64,000 nt of DNA, taken from NCBI RefSeq assembly GCF_014696355.1, contig NZ_JACJQA010000028.1, positions 62,001-126,000 of the forward strand. Reading direction: 5' to 3'. Made by a program: the position numbers and the translations under genes. The stretch comes from Pseudanabaena sp. FACHB-1998. GTDB taxonomy: Bacteria; Cyanobacteriota; Cyanobacteriia; Pseudanabaenales; Pseudanabaenaceae. The notes beneath the pieces are model-generated. The model worked only from the letters and a program-made list of their open reading frames with translations, did not search any database and was not told the origin of the DNA. Shown piece after piece: positions 17,530 through 26,953 of the stretch; position 1 is the first letter of the stretch; every line of letters begins with the position of its first letter.

Positions 17530-19382
17530 CTTCATCCTTTCCTCCCAGAGACCTTACCACCATTAACCTCTTCAAGCGCCGTACTGTCCTGATTTGGGCG
17601 ATTCTGGCGCTATCTATGGTTGGTCTAATCGTGCGCCTAGTTTACTTGCAAGTTGTCACATCACCAGACTTGCTCGAAAAGGCTCGCCGACAACAAATGT
17701 TTACCCTGCGTCCCTTTATTCCCAGACGCACCATTACCGATCGCAAAGGAGCTGTACTAGCCCTTGATCGCCCTGTTTATACATTATTTGCCCATCCCCA
17801 TCTCTACAAAGAGAAGCCCGAAGATATCGCCGCCAAACTTGCGCCCATCCTCGGAAGACCTGCCGACAAACTTTTAAGTGTGCTTACTCGTGACACCACA
17901 TCGATCCAAGTAGAATATTGGCTATCGGAAGAAAATGCTGATCGCATTTACAATTTGCGCTTTGATGGTTTAGATCTGATTCAGCAACGCCATCGCCTTT
18001 ATCCCCAGCAGGATTTAGCGGCGGAATTGCTGGGCTATGTCAATGTGGATCATCGCGGTCAGGCGGGGATTGAACTTAGCCAAGAAAAATTATTAGAACG
18101 CACCGATCAAACCCCTGCGGTGGCTCAAGATGGTAGCGGCAAGTTAATTCCTACTCGGATTCCTGCGGGCATGATTCGCACCGATCAGACCAGCTTGCAA
18201 ATGACCATTGACTCGCGGATTCAGCGCACGGCTCGGCAAGTCCTTAAGCAGCAAATGGTCAAGTTTAATGCCAAGCGTGGCTCGGTAATCGTAATGGATG
18301 CCAAGGATGGCGGCTTGCTTACCCTCGTCACCGAGCCAACCTATGATCCCAATCGCTACTACGAAGCCGATGTCAAACTCTTTAAAAATTGGGCTGTATC
18401 CGATCTCTATGAGCCGGGTTCTACCTTTAAACCGATTAACGTAGCGATCGCCCTCGAAGCAGGTGCAATCCAACCCGATACCGTCTTTAACGATGAAGGC
18501 GCTTTGACCATTGGCGGCTGGCCAGTTGCCAACTTTGACTATGAGCAAGCAGGGGCAATTGGACCTCTTAGCATTTCCCAGATTCTAGAGCGATCGAGCA
18601 ATGTGGGGATGGTACATATCATCCAACGCATGAAGCCCTCAGTATATTACGGCTGGCTCGAGCGCATCGGACTAGGCGATATATCAGGAATCGATCTACC
18701 TTCAGAAACACCCAGCACCCTTAAACCGCAAGATCAGTTCATCGAATACGTTATCGAACCTGCAACGGCGGCCTTTGGTCAGGGCTTTTCCCTTACGCCG
18801 ATTCAAATGGTGCAACTGCACGGCATTCTGGCTAGTGGCGGTAAGTTGTTAACTCCCCATGTAGTCAAAGGTTTAATCAATGAAGAAGGGGAAGAGTACT
18901 ATCAACCCAAATTGCCTACCCCTAGACAAATTATTTCTCCAGCCACCGCTCAACGGGTAGTAGAAATGATGACAGGCGTAGTCGAAAAGGGAACAGGTTT
19001 ACCTGCAAGGATTCCGGGTTATCGCATCGCTGGTAAAACAGGAACTGCTCAAAAAGCCTCCACTACAGGCGGCGGTTACGCTAATGCCAAAATCACTAGC
19101 TTTGTTGGTATTTTCCCTGCTAAAACTCCCCGTTATGTAGTGATCGCGGTAATTGACGAACCCATTGGCTCTGATGCTTTCGGCTCCACTGTAGCGGCTC
19201 CCATCGTCAAAGCCGTAATCGAAGATATCATCGTCACCGAAGGGATTCCGCCTAGCCATCCCGAAGAAGTTACTTCCAAAATCCCCACTCTTCCCGAACC
19301 CCAACCCACTCCTTCTCCTGCTGCTGGTAATTCCACACCTCAGCCAACTCCCACAAGTTCACCCAATAATACCCAACCGTAA
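17526..19382 (+). CDS. ftsI: Class B penicillin-binding protein, FtsI/PBP2-type septal transpeptidase
   Basis: 618 residues. A single N-terminal membrane anchor (about 20-40) precedes a PBP dimerisation domain (RRTITDRKGAVLALDRPVYT) and the transpeptidase domain with all three motifs: S-x-x-K in PGSTFKPI (Ser about 299), SSN (about 357) and KTGTA (about 503). The tail is Pro/Thr/Ser-rich (about 580-618). I placed the start at ATG 17526, overlapping the murD stop, rather than an upstream in-frame TTG at 17511. Acts in septal peptidoglycan cross-linking; the murD-ftsI pairing supports this. Confidence 0.94.
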   Translation: MTSSFPPRDLTTINLFKRRTVLIWAILALSMVGLIVRLVYLQVVTSPDLLEKARRQQMFTLRPFIPRRTITDRKGAVLALDRPVYTLFAHPHLYKEKPEDIAAKLAPILGRPADKLLSVLTRDTTSIQVEYWLSEENADRIYNLRFDGLDLIQQRHRLYPQQDLAAELLGYVNVDHRGQAGIELSQEKLLERTDQTPAVAQDGSGKLIPTRIPAGMIRTDQTSLQMTIDSRIQRTARQVLKQQMVKFNAKRGSVIVMDAKDGGLLTLVTEPTYDPNRYYEADVKLFKNWAVSDLYEPGSTFKPINVAIALEAGAIQPDTVFNDEGALTIGGWPVANFDYEQAGAIGPLSISQILERSSNVGMVHIIQRMKPSVYYGWLERIGLGDISGIDLPSETPSTLKPQDQFIEYVIEPATAAFGQGFSLTPIQMVQLHGILASGGKLLTPHVVKGLINEEGEEYYQPKLPTPRQIISPATAQRVVEMMTGVVEKGTGLPARIPGYRIAGKTGTAQKASTTGGGYANAKITSFVGIFPAKTPRYVVIAVIDEPIGSDAFGSTVAAPIVKAVIEDIIVTEGIPPSHPEEVTSKIPTLPEPQPTPSPAAGNSTPQPTPTSSPNNTQP

Positions 19383-19391
19383 GGATCAAAA

Positions 19392-19444
19392 AAAACCAAG
19401 AAGCGAGTGGCGGCGCGAAGCGCCGCCACTCGCTTCTTGGTTTT
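19392..19444. terminator. 24-bp perfect hairpin after ftsI
   Basis: AAAACCAAGAAGCGAGTGGC... at 19392-19415 pairs perfectly with 19421-19444, loop CGAAG. A-rich before and T-rich after. Convergent position between ftsI and accC. Confidence 0.85.
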
Positions 19445-19476
19445 GGTTTTGCTTCGGTATAAAACTTTGCGTTAAC

Positions 19477-19509
19477 AAATAAAAGCACCTCAGGGAGGTG
19501 CTTTTATTT
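19477..19509. terminator. 15-bp hairpin at the accC 3' end
   Basis: AAATAAAAGCACCTC pairs with GAGGTGCTTTTATTT around AGG. The right arm overlaps two bases of the accC stop codon. Likely intrinsic terminator for accC. Confidence 0.8.
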
Positions 19510-20872
19510 ATTCTTGTTCCGCTAATCGCGCTTGCAGCAGTGGCACATAATTGGTATACACATGACCCTGCCTAAATTCCTCATCATCTAAAACCTTCTG
19601 ATGGAAAGGAATCGTTGTCGGTACACCCGTAATCGCACATTCACGTAAAGCTCGTTTCATCCGTAAAATCGCTGATGGGCGATCGCTTGCCCAGACAATT
19701 AACTTCGCAATTAGGGAATCGTAATAGGGCGGAATCACATAATCAGTGTAAACATGGGAATCCATGCGCACACCAGGTCCTCCCGGAGGCAAATAGCCAC
19801 TAATCCGACCAGGATTCGGACGGAAATTGTGATCGGGGTCTTCGGCATTGATCCGACATTCGATCGCATGACCGCGAATCTCAATTTCCTTTTGATGAAA
19901 TCGCAGCTTATCGCCTTGGGCAACTCGCAACTGCTCGGCAATCAAATCAATACCTGTAATCATCTCCGTTACAGGATGCTCAACTTGGATACGAGTATTC
20001 ATTTCCATGAAATAAAACTTGCCGTACTTGTCCAGCAAAAACTCAACCGTACCCACACCCACGTAATTAATCGCTTTAGCCGCCTTCACAGCCGCTTCGC
20101 CCATTTTTTCGCGCAATTTGGGATTTACCGCACTACTAGGTGCTTCTTCTAATAACTTCTGGTGACGACGTTGAATCGAACAATCCCTTTCCCCTAAGTG
20201 GACGACATTCCCATGCATATCCGCCAGAATTTGAATTTCGATATGGCGCGGGTCTTCGATTACTTTTTCAATATAAACTCCCCCATTGCCAAAAGCAGCT
20301 TCCGCTTCACCTTGAGCCGCCCGTAGTAGACGTAATAAATCATCAGGATTATTAACCAAACGCATACCACGCCCACCCCCACCTGCGGTTGCCTTAATCA
20401 TCACAGGAAAGCCGATCTCGTGGGCAATTTTTATCGCTTGTTCCTCCGACTCAATTAAGCCTTCGCTTCCGGGAATAGTGGGTACACCAGCCTTTTGCAT
20501 GGTCTTTTTAGCGGTAGACTTATCACCCATGGAGCGAATCGAGTTAGGGCTGGGGCCCACAAACATCAAATTATGGTCGGCACAAATTTCGGCAAATCTC
20601 GCATTCTCTGACAAAAAGCCATAGCCTGGGTGAATGGCTGTAGCGTTGTGAGTAATAGCGGCGGAAATGATATTAGGAATATTTAAATAACTTTTGCTGC
20701 TGGGAGAATCACCAATGCAGACAGCTTCATGGGCTAGCTGCACATGCAATGAGTTGCGATCAACGTCAGAATAAACCGCAACTGTCGGAATTCCTAGTTC
20801 CTCGCAAGTCCGAATAATTCGGAGAGCAATTTCACCTCGATTGGCAATCAGTAGTTTGGCGATTGGAGCCAT
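19508..20872 (-). CDS. accC: Acetyl-CoA carboxylase, biotin carboxylase subunit
   Basis: 454 residues, typical length. Carboxylates biotin on the carrier protein with ATP and bicarbonate, the first step of fatty-acid synthesis. N-terminal [20 protein letters not shown], the [11 protein letters not shown] loop, the ATP-grasp Gly loop [26 protein letters not shown] and the catalytic [14 protein letters not shown] are all visible. Monocistronic here: convergent with ftsI, and its upstream region (20873-21201) has no gene. The biotin carrier gene is not in the window. Confidence 0.97.
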   Translation of the reverse strand: MAPIAKLLIANRGEIALRIIRTCEELGIPTVAVYSDVDRNSLHVQLAHEAVCIGDSPSSKSYLNIPNIISAAITHNATAIHPGYGFLSENARFAEICADHNLMFVGPSPNSIRSMGDKSTAKKTMQKAGVPTIPGSEGLIESEEQAIKIAHEIGFPVMIKATAGGGGRGMRLVNNPDDLLRLLRAAQGEAEAAFGNGGVYIEKVIEDPRHIEIQILADMHGNVVHLGERDCSIQRRHQKLLEEAPSSAVNPKLREKMGEAAVKAAKAINYVGVGTVEFLLDKYGKFYFMEMNTRIQVEHPVTEMITGIDLIAEQLRVAQGDKLRFHQKEIEIRGHAIECRINAEDPDHNFRPNPGRISGYLPPGGPGVRMDSHVYTDYVIPPYYDSLIAKLIVWASDRPSAILRMKRALRECAITGVPTTIPFHQKVLDDEEFRQGHVYTNYVPLLQARLAEQE

Positions 20873-21201
20873 GTTTCAGAAGGGTAGTTTGGTAATTGGG
20901 GCTTGGATATCGGTAACTGCTTAATATTTGGGGCGCTGCTATTGGGGGGCTGGCGCTATAGATGCCGATGATAATTTTTAGCTATGGGTCACCACTGGAA
21001 GTCTTTGTTAATAGACGATGACCTAAGGCTTTTGAATTTTAACTTTTTTTGGGTTGCTTATTGCAGAAGAATCGCAACCCTCAGCAAAATTTTGGCTCTC
21101 CTAGATCTGATTCTCAGGGGAATCAATCTAGAAGAGCCTTTGGCTGTGGTACTTATTAGCATCTAAGTTTCGATTTCTCTAAGACGTTATTTAATCGTTA
21201 T
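20873..21201. other. Gene-free stretch with two stem-loops
   Basis: No convincing gene. GGGTTGC (21051-21057) pairs with GCAACCC (21074-21080), and an imperfect 18-bp hairpin spans 21094-21138 (GGCTCT...AGAGCC). The second could terminate the Zn-ribbon gene reading leftward. A 60-codon open frame at 20984-21166 has no family resemblance. Confidence 0.5.
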
Positions 21202-21462
21202 TTAAATGCTCAAGGTAGCAATATCTCTAATTCGAGAATTAGAGTTATGGGAGGAAGAGAGGGGAGAGATGCGGACAGACATGGGTTTGGCTTTGGGAGT
21301 GGGCAGTCCGGGAGCGTAGGACTCAAGCACATGACCACTACGGGTACACATAACTAATAGATAATCACAGATTTCACACTGAGTCTTGATTTGGGCGAGA
21401 TAGGAGAGGTGGTGACGTTCTGCGATCGAGCCACAGTTAGGGCAGCGTATTGATTCAATCAT
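21202..21462 (-). CDS. Small zinc-ribbon protein
   Basis: 86 residues with two Cys pairs forming a likely zinc ribbon: IRCPNCGS (Cys 7 and 10) and TQCEICDYLLV (Cys 33 and 36). A Ser/Arg-rich tail follows. Similar short proteins are common in cyanobacteria and are sometimes labelled PriA-related, although they lack any helicase domain. The function is unknown; nucleic-acid binding is only a guess from the fold. ATG start at 21462. Confidence 0.65.
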   Translation of the reverse strand: MIESIRCPNCGSIAERHHLSYLAQIKTQCEICDYLLVMCTRSGHVLESYAPGLPTPKAKPMSVRISPLSSSHNSNSRIRDIATLSI

Positions 21463-22438
21463 TTTGAGATCCTCTTTATTAAACAGAAATTTAAGTGGTT
21501 AAATATAAAATTGAAAATTAGACTTTTAAACGGATTCTAATAGCTTTGATGCATTACATTATTTTGTCTAATTATTGTTGTGATTGTTGTGAAATCACTA
21601 CAATAATCAACTTAATTTATTGGTCTATAAAAACTTTATGAGGATTATTGAGAATATTCTTGAAGAAGATATTTGCAAAAAATATAATTTGCCAGATATT
21701 TTTTTATAAATAAGCTCAAATAAACCAAACTTTTAAAATCCAGATAAACTATGCAACGATTATAATCATAAAAATTGGGGATCATTGCTATAAAAGCGAT
21801 CCCCGCCTCATAAAAAACACTAATTAAATCCTCAATCCTGTTTCTAGATAAGGCAATACTAGATAGTTAAAAAATACTTAAAGATCGCTTAAAGGTCAAA
21901 AACATCATTGAGTCGCTTATAAATCTTTACAGATTTTTGATTGTTAAGTCATAATAAATTTTCTTAACGGCGCAAATCCCTAGAATATTTCTTTACATTT
22001 AGAAGAACTCTAAGTGGATTTCTCAACCTCATACTTTGTATCTAAATATCGTTAATTTGAATTTTTTATAAATAGAGAGAACAGTTAGCGATGTGAGTCA
22101 AAGCCTTAATGTGTCCTCCCAAGACTGACGACAGAAGTTGTTTTTCGTGAAAAAAAGATAATAAACAGTACCTTGCACTGCTTATTATCTTTAACAACGC
22201 AAAGCGTTGAAGGTGTTTATCTTTTAGTTGGTCTAAGGTGTCGCTATTAATAGGGTTACACATTGTACTTGACTATAGACAAGTAGTTAAGACAACTTTT
22301 TGATTAAGAATAATCTGGCGACTCGCTCCAAACCCAAAAGATAATAGCCGTGCATAGCACTGCAACTATCTTTTGAGCTTTATGTCCTGATAAACTTGGC
22401 AAAAGCTATATATAAATCAAAATTTTTTTGTAGAAATT
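21463..22438. other. 976-bp AT-rich gene-free region
   Basis: No supported gene. It holds several stem-loops: GGGGATC...GATCCCC (21778-21807), an AAGATAATAA...TTATTATCTT hairpin near 22155-22193, and an imperfect CAAAAGATA...TATCTTTTG hairpin at about 22330-22376. A 22-nt block at 22379-22400 recurs upstream of thyX. A 65-codon frame at 22066-22263 lies across one of the hairpins and looks non-coding. The region could host a small RNA or a long 5' leader for the lyase gene. Confidence 0.5.
22379..22400 (+). repeat. 22-nt block shared with the thyX leader (copy 1)
   Basis: The block reads TTTATGTCCTGATAAACTTG plus GC and is identical to 51191-51212. It ends 38 nt before the cpcS/cpeS ATG. At both places an imperfect hairpin lies just upstream. 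Confidence 0.7.
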
Positions 22439-23044
22439 ATGAACGCTTTGGAATTTTTTCAAAAAAGTGCGGGTCGTTGGCGATCGCAACGGACTACGCA
22501 TCACCTAGCCTTTCGTCGTGCGGAAAGAGGGGGATCAGAAATTTATGTAAATCCCCTGAATGCTGATGATCCTAAAGTAATTGAAATTTGTGAAATGCAT
22601 GAGATTGCGCCTACGGGGGCGATCGGTGGAGCCTATGTGAAATGGGATGGCACAATGGCTTGGGATAAAGATGATGGGGAGACGCATTCTGGGGAAACAG
22701 TTTTTGCGCTAGTTCCCGATGATGCCACAGGGCGCACAGGCCAGCTATTAAGGGAGCGGGGCTATGCGGAAGTAATGCCCGTAATTGGTCGCTATGAGAT
22801 CGATGAAGAAGATGCGCTGGTATTAATTACAGAGTATCCCTCAATGAGTTCCTATGAGCGTTTCTGGTTTCCAGCGCCCAATGTGCGTGTACGTGCTAGC
22901 ACTGTGAAGCGTTTTGGTGGCTTTAGTCAGGCAACTTTTTGTACTGAAGAACTTATTAAGGAGGTTGATGAAGCGGCAAATGTGGAAAATGTTGCTGATA
23001 GCAATACAGCCCCACAGGCGATCGCCTCAATTTTGGGCTGGTAA
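22439..23044 (+). CDS. Phycobiliprotein lyase, CpcS/CpeS family
   Basis: 201 residues. Lipocalin-like chromophore lyase that attaches phycobilins to Cys in the phycobilisome beta/alpha subunits (commonly Cys-84-type sites). Family hallmarks: FFQKSAGRWRSQRTTHHLAF (about 6-25), GGAYVKWDGTMAWD, GRYEIDEEDALVLITEYPSMSSYERFWF and LKRFGGFS-like VKRFGGFSQATFC. The C-terminus is about 20 residues longer than the core. I cannot decide between CpcS and CpeS subgroups, so no symbol is given. No phycobiliprotein genes are adjacent. Confidence 0.9.
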   Translation: MNALEFFQKSAGRWRSQRTTHHLAFRRAERGGSEIYVNPLNADDPKVIEICEMHEIAPTGAIGGAYVKWDGTMAWDKDDGETHSGETVFALVPDDATGRTGQLLRERGYAEVMPVIGRYEIDEEDALVLITEYPSMSSYERFWFPAPNVRVRASTVKRFGGFSQATFCTEELIKEVDEAANVENVADSNTAPQAIASILGW

Positions 23045-23056
23045 ATTCTCTTCGAC

Positions 23057-23083
23057 AAAAAAGAGCGCTAAGCGCTCTTTTTT
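23057..23083. terminator. Bidirectional terminator hairpin
   Basis: AAAAAAGAGCGCT pairs with AGCGCTCTTTTTT between the convergent lyase and binding-protein genes. A textbook short intrinsic terminator in both directions. Confidence 0.85.
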
Positions 23084-23088
23084 GGGGT

Positions 23089-24216
23089 TTATCGGAAAGG
23101 TGGGGCATACATTAAGCCGCCATTTTTCCAAAGTTCATTTTGTCCTCTGGCAAGCTTAAAGGAACTATCTTTACCCAGATTGCGATCGTAAATTTCGGCA
23201 TAGTTACCCACATGCTTAATTACTCTCGCCGTAAAATCATTACTAACTCCCATATCCTTGCCGAGGCTACCATCAACGCCTAAAAAGCGACGAATATCCG
23301 CATTTTTACTTTGAAGCTGAGTGGCAAGGTTAGTCGATGAAATATCCAGATCTTCAGCCTCGATCGCAGTAAAAATGATCCATTTCACAATATCCGCCCA
23401 CTTGGAGTCGCCATCACTTACCGCAGGGGCTAATGGCTCCTTCGATAAGACCCCATCAATGACGACGTGATTTTCGGGATCAGCGAGACGAGTACGACGA
23501 ACCACTAGCGCTGAGCGATCGGCAGTAATTGCAGCGCAGCGCCCTGACTGATAGGCAGCGAAAGTGGCATTGACATCTTCGTAAACGACGGGTTTGTAGG
23601 CAAGATTTCGCTTACGCATTTGATCGGCGAGGTTCTGCTCGGTGGTTGTACCTGTTTGGGCGCAAATATCCGCATCCTTGAGATCATTGATCACCTTAAT
23701 ATTGCTATCTTTACGAACCATTACGCCCTGTCCGTCATAAAACACCACAGGCATAAAAGCAAGGCGGGAAGACGTATCACGGCTAATCGTCCATGTGGTA
23801 TTGCGGCTAAGAATGTCGATTTCCCCTGACTGCAAAGCGGTGAAGCGTTCCTTAGCGTTGAGATTGCGAAATTGGACAGCATTGGGATCGTCAAAGAGGG
23901 CGGCTGCGATCGCCCGACAAATATCCACATCTAGCCCCGAATATTTACCGTCTTTATTGACAAAGCTAAACCCCGGTAATTCGCCACTGACACCACAGAT
24001 CAATTTGCCTCGACTAATTACTGTTTTGAGGCGATTGGCAGTACCGACGGCAACTTGATTTGGCTCTGGAATTGGTTCACAGGCGGCTAGGGCAAACAAA
24101 CATAAACCGACTAATAGCAAGGCGATCGCCTTTAGCCAACCGCTACGCAATTGCCCAAACAGTCTGTGCCGAAAATTCGCAAATCCTTTGCGACGCGATC
24201 GAAGCTGATGATGCAT
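23089..24216 (-). CDS. Amino-acid ABC transporter substrate-binding protein (family 3)
   Basis: 375 residues. Membrane segment/lipoprotein-type signal at about 30-46 (LLLVGLCLFALAAC, candidate acylated Cys), then an SBP family 3 domain: RGKLICGVSGELPGFSFVN, GLDVDICRAIAAALF, SGEIDILSRNTTWTISRD, DADICAQTGTTTEQNL and GRCAAITADRSALV. Closest in type to AapJ/BztA/NatF-like binding proteins for acidic and other amino acids. The permease and ATPase genes are not adjacent, so it is an orphan component here. ATG start. Confidence 0.88.
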   Translation of the reverse strand: MHHQLRSRRKGFANFRHRLFGQLRSGWLKAIALLLVGLCLFALAACEPIPEPNQVAVGTANRLKTVISRGKLICGVSGELPGFSFVNKDGKYSGLDVDICRAIAAALFDDPNAVQFRNLNAKERFTALQSGEIDILSRNTTWTISRDTSSRLAFMPVVFYDGQGVMVRKDSNIKVINDLKDADICAQTGTTTEQNLADQMRKRNLAYKPVVYEDVNATFAAYQSGRCAAITADRSALVVRRTRLADPENHVVIDGVLSKEPLAPAVSDGDSKWADIVKWIIFTAIEAEDLDISSTNLATQLQSKNADIRRFLGVDGSLGKDMGVSNDFTARVIKHVGNYAEIYDRNLGKDSSFKLARGQNELWKNGGLMYAPPFR

Positions 24217-24249
24217 GAATATTTTTTGAATGCCATTTTGAGTGCATTA

Positions 24250-24287
24250 TATAGCTGCCGCCAGTCTTGTTATACCAAAACCCAAAA
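24250..24287. repeat. Dispersed repeat fragment, copy 1
   Basis: TATAGCTGCCGCCA at 24250-24263 recurs at 41675-41688, and both continue with N-TCTTG-N-TA. ATACCAAAACCCAAAA at 24272-24287 recurs inverted at 41707-41722. Decayed dispersed repeat upstream of the binding-protein gene. Confidence 0.6.
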
Positions 24288-24305
24288 GTGTTACTCCTTT
24301 CCAAT

Positions 24306-24352
24306 CCCAGAATTAGTGGTGCGGCGCGAAGCGTCGCACCACTAATTCTGGG
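24306..24352. repeat. 18-bp hairpin between binding-protein gene and cysE
   Basis: CCCAGAATTAGTGGTGCG pairs perfectly with CGCACCACTAATTCTGGG, centre GCGCGAAGCGT. It overlaps by one base the next hairpin, which begins at 24352. Confidence 0.8.
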
Positions 24353-24398
24353 CATCTAAATAAAAAGGCTCGCTTTGCGAGCCTTTTTATTTAGATGC
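24352..24398. terminator. 22-bp perfect hairpin whose arm contains the cysE stop
   Basis: The stem 24352-24373/24377-24398 is perfect with loop TTT. The right arm includes the cysE TAA (24391-24393) and the preceding codons, so an inverted copy of the cysE end (GGCATCTAAATAAAAAGGCT) lies downstream of the gene. T tract present: a terminator for cysE. Confidence 0.85.
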
Positions 24399-25158
24399 CG
24401 CCGCCTTCCGAAAAGCCTTCGTATTCTTCGGGACGTTCAAAATAGTCAGTCGGTGTGAGATGGCGAGGGCGCACATTTTTCAACAATTCTGAATCAATGA
24501 GATAGCTGTGAATCGGATGCAAAGTATGCGTTTCTGCACTTCTTTCCAACTGCTCGACTCGACCTATTAGCGATCGAATGACATCGCCTTCAGGATCAGG
24601 GACTTGACAATGATCGAGGGCTGAAACCTTTGTCCCATGTCGATGCACAATTCGTCCGGGAATACCCACAACAGTACAGTCAGGAGGAACGCACTTCAAA
24701 ACAACCGAACCAGCGCCAATCCTTGAATTGCTGCCGATTTCAATGTTTCCTAAAACCTTTGCGCCTGCCCCAATAACCACGTTATCGCCAAGAGTGGGGT
24801 GACGCTTGCCAGACTCTTTGCCAGTACCGCCAATGGTGACACCTTGGTAGATCAAGACATATTCACCAATAATTGCCGTCTCGCCAATCACAACGCCCAT
24901 GCCGTGATCGATGAATGAGCCTTTACCAATTTTTGCGCCTGGATGGATTTCAATGCCCGTTAAAAATCTCGCAAACTGAGAAATCATGCGAGGAATTACA
25001 GGTAACTTGAGGGAATGTAGCCAATGGGCGAAGCGATACAGCCAAATGGCATGAAGTCCTGGATAGCATAACAGCACTTCCAGCCAATTACGCGCAGCAG
25101 GGTCGCGATCAAAAATGATTGCGAAATCGGCTCGCAGTGTTTTGATGATATTTTTCAA
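24391..25158 (-). CDS. cysE: Serine O-acetyltransferase
   Basis: 255 residues. Makes O-acetylserine from serine and acetyl-CoA for cysteine synthesis. The N-terminal helical domain ([27 protein letters not shown]) precedes a left-handed beta-helix of hexapeptide repeats with [29 protein letters not shown] (His/Asp catalytic pair) and [20 protein letters not shown]. The only plausible start is TTG 25158, since an in-frame TAA lies 9 nt upstream. The tail after residue 200 is longer than in E. coli. Confidence 0.95.
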   Translation of the reverse strand: MKNIIKTLRADFAIIFDRDPAARNWLEVLLCYPGLHAIWLYRFAHWLHSLKLPVIPRMISQFARFLTGIEIHPGAKIGKGSFIDHGMGVVIGETAIIGEYVLIYQGVTIGGTGKESGKRHPTLGDNVVIGAGAKVLGNIEIGSNSRIGAGSVVLKCVPPDCTVVGIPGRIVHRHGTKVSALDHCQVPDPEGDVIRSLIGRVEQLERSAETHTLHPIHSYLIDSELLKNVRPRHLTPTDYFERPEEYEGFSEGGGI

Positions 25159-25349
25159 CGGTTTTTAAACCTTTATATTAAATTCAACTGCTTATCTGAG
25201 ATCCTATCTGATATTTTGTATCAGAAGAAACTACCCTTTGGAATGACTATTTGTAAATATCAAAAATATATTCCTTGGTGAAGGAATAATTAATGTTGCC
25301 TGACTAGATTTCGCAGTATTAATTATTCACTAGCAAGAATATTTAAAGA

Positions 25350-26012
25350 TTATCCTTTAATAGGCAAAAATTGCTTGATTTCATGCCACATGCTCTCTAA
25401 GTCTTTGCCTAGGGCATGATCGTCATCTAATAATTTTAAAGTAACTTGCGATCGCCCTTCCACAAATTCTTCACTGAGGCGACAAGGCACAACTTCATCG
25501 TGAAGCCCGTGAAAGATCAAGATTGGTAGCGATCGCTTAAGTTCTGAGCCTGCGTAGGTTTGAGCATCAGCCAGAAAACGATAATGTAAATTTACGTTAC
25601 GCTTTAAGCCATAGTGAAAAAACTCGCGAGTACCATCCTGTTGCCATTTGGCGATATTTTCCACCCCTAATGTTTGAGATATGCGATCGCCAAACCCAAA
25701 GGCTGGGGCAAAAAGAACTAATTTCTGGACTGATTGGCTACGCATCGCTAACTGCACAGCCAAAAAACCTCCCAGACTAGAACCAATTACCGCAATTGGT
25801 TCGTCATTACCTAAAAAATTATCTAAAGAGTTAGTTAGATAATTGCGCTCCAGATAATCAAGTTGCTCGGAAAGAGTCACCTGTGAGAAATCAGTAAGAT
25901 TAAGATCGGGTACATGCAATGTTAGCCCCACTTCCTGAAACTTTTCCTTCATGTAATTAGCTTTATAGGAATTAGGGCTAGAGGCAAAGCCATGCAAATA
26001 GAGATATTTCAT
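25350..26012 (-). CDS. YqiA/YcfP-type alpha/beta hydrolase
   Basis: 220 residues. Small esterase-like fold: MKYLYLHGFASSPNSYKANY at the start (oxyanion-hole HGF), nucleophile elbow GSSLGGFLAV (about 77-86), acid/His region LIFHGLHDEVVPCRLSEEF and DDDHALGKDLESM. Similar to the YqiA/YcfP family, for which only generic esterase activity is known. A stand-alone gene, divergent from the DUF305 lipoprotein gene. Confidence 0.85.
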   Translation of the reverse strand: MKYLYLHGFASSPNSYKANYMKEKFQEVGLTLHVPDLNLTDFSQVTLSEQLDYLERNYLTNSLDNFLGNDEPIAVIGSSLGGFLAVQLAMRSQSVQKLVLFAPAFGFGDRISQTLGVENIAKWQQDGTREFFHYGLKRNVNLHYRFLADAQTYAGSELKRSLPILIFHGLHDEVVPCRLSEEFVEGRSQVTLKLLDDDHALGKDLESMWHEIKQFLPIKG

Positions 26013-26133
26013 CGAATATTTTTACTTTTTAGCTAAATTCATCTTGACTTCATTTTCTTGCTTTAAGTTATGCATGGCTATAGTCCGCAACACATCCAAA
26101 ATCCGAATGATACCAAAACACCTCAGGCTATTT

Positions 26134-26892
26134 ATGAAAATCCTTAATTCTTTCCATCCTTACTTATATTCTCGTAAAGCTTTGCGCCGATCGCTAATGG
26201 TGGCGATCGCGATCGGTGTACTTAGCACTGCTTGTAGTGGTGTCAATACAGCCACTAGTCCCACAAACGAAGAAGCAAAAGCCCAAATCCAAACAAAAAC
26301 TCAACCAAATCAGTCAATGACTCCAGCTATGACTGACAAGGCAAAGCCTGCTCAACATGGCATGAATCATGGAATGAATCACAGTGAAATGAGTTTAGGG
26401 ATTGCGGATGAGAATTACGATTTACGGTTTGTCGATGCCATGATTCCCCACCATGAAGGCGCGGTCATCATGGCAAAGGCGGTATTAGAGAAGTCCCAAC
26501 GTCCTGAGCTAAAAAAAATGGCTCAGGAAATTATTCAGGCTCAAAAGCAAGAAATCGCCCAAATGAAACAATGGCGCAAGGATTGGTATCCCAAAGCTAG
26601 CGATAAACCGATGGCTTGGCATAAGGAAATGAATCACATGATGGAAATGCTTCCTGAACAAATGTCGGCAATGCGAATGGAAGTGGATTTGGGTGCAGCA
26701 GATGCCGATTTTGAGCTTCGCTTTATTGAGGCGATGATTCCCCACCATGAGGGAGCCGTGGTTATGGCAAAGGATGCTCTAGAAAAATCTAAGCGATCGG
26801 AAATCACTAAATTATCAAAAGAGATTATTTCTTCCCAGCAAGCTGAAATTGAACAAATGAAACAATGGCGTAAGGCTTGGTATTCTAAGTAA
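26134..26892 (+). CDS. Lipoprotein with two DUF305 domains
   Basis: 252 residues from ATG 26134 (an AGG lies upstream); longer in-frame TTG/ATG starts reach 26044. A signal peptide ends at a lipobox-like LSTAC. The linker is rich in Gln, Thr, Met and His (QHGMNHGMNHSEM), suggesting metal binding. Two DUF305 repeats follow at about 93-152 and 190-250, each with RF-x-(D/E)-AMIPHHEGAV-x-MAK and QMKQWRK. The H-H-x-E residues are conserved in both, and the family is a ferritin-like helical metal-binding fold. Copper or other metal handling is plausible but unproven. Confidence 0.87.
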   Translation: MKILNSFHPYLYSRKALRRSLMVAIAIGVLSTACSGVNTATSPTNEEAKAQIQTKTQPNQSMTPAMTDKAKPAQHGMNHGMNHSEMSLGIADENYDLRFVDAMIPHHEGAVIMAKAVLEKSQRPELKKMAQEIIQAQKQEIAQMKQWRKDWYPKASDKPMAWHKEMNHMMEMLPEQMSAMRMEVDLGAADADFELRFIEAMIPHHEGAVVMAKDALEKSKRSEITKLSKEIISSQQAEIEQMKQWRKAWYSK

Positions 26893-26936
26893 TCAAAAAG
26901 CATAAAATGGCTGCGCCATTTTATGCTTTTTGATTA
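26890..26936. terminator. 22-bp perfect hairpin including the DUF305 stop codon
   Basis: TAATCAAAAAGCATAAAATG... at 26890-26911 pairs perfectly with 26915-26936, loop TGC. The left arm begins with the stop codon TAA. Located between convergent genes. Confidence 0.85.
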
Positions 26937-26953
26937 GCGAGCAAAACTGAAGT

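Noticed and set aside
20984-21166. 60-codon frame on the plus strand upstream of accC
   Set aside because: No recognisable domain; it runs through two stem-loops and matches no small photosystem subunit that I could recall.
22066-22263. 65-codon frame on the minus strand in the 976-bp gap
   Set aside because: No family resemblance, and part of it is an AAGATAATAA/TTATTATCTT stem-loop, so the frame looks accidental.
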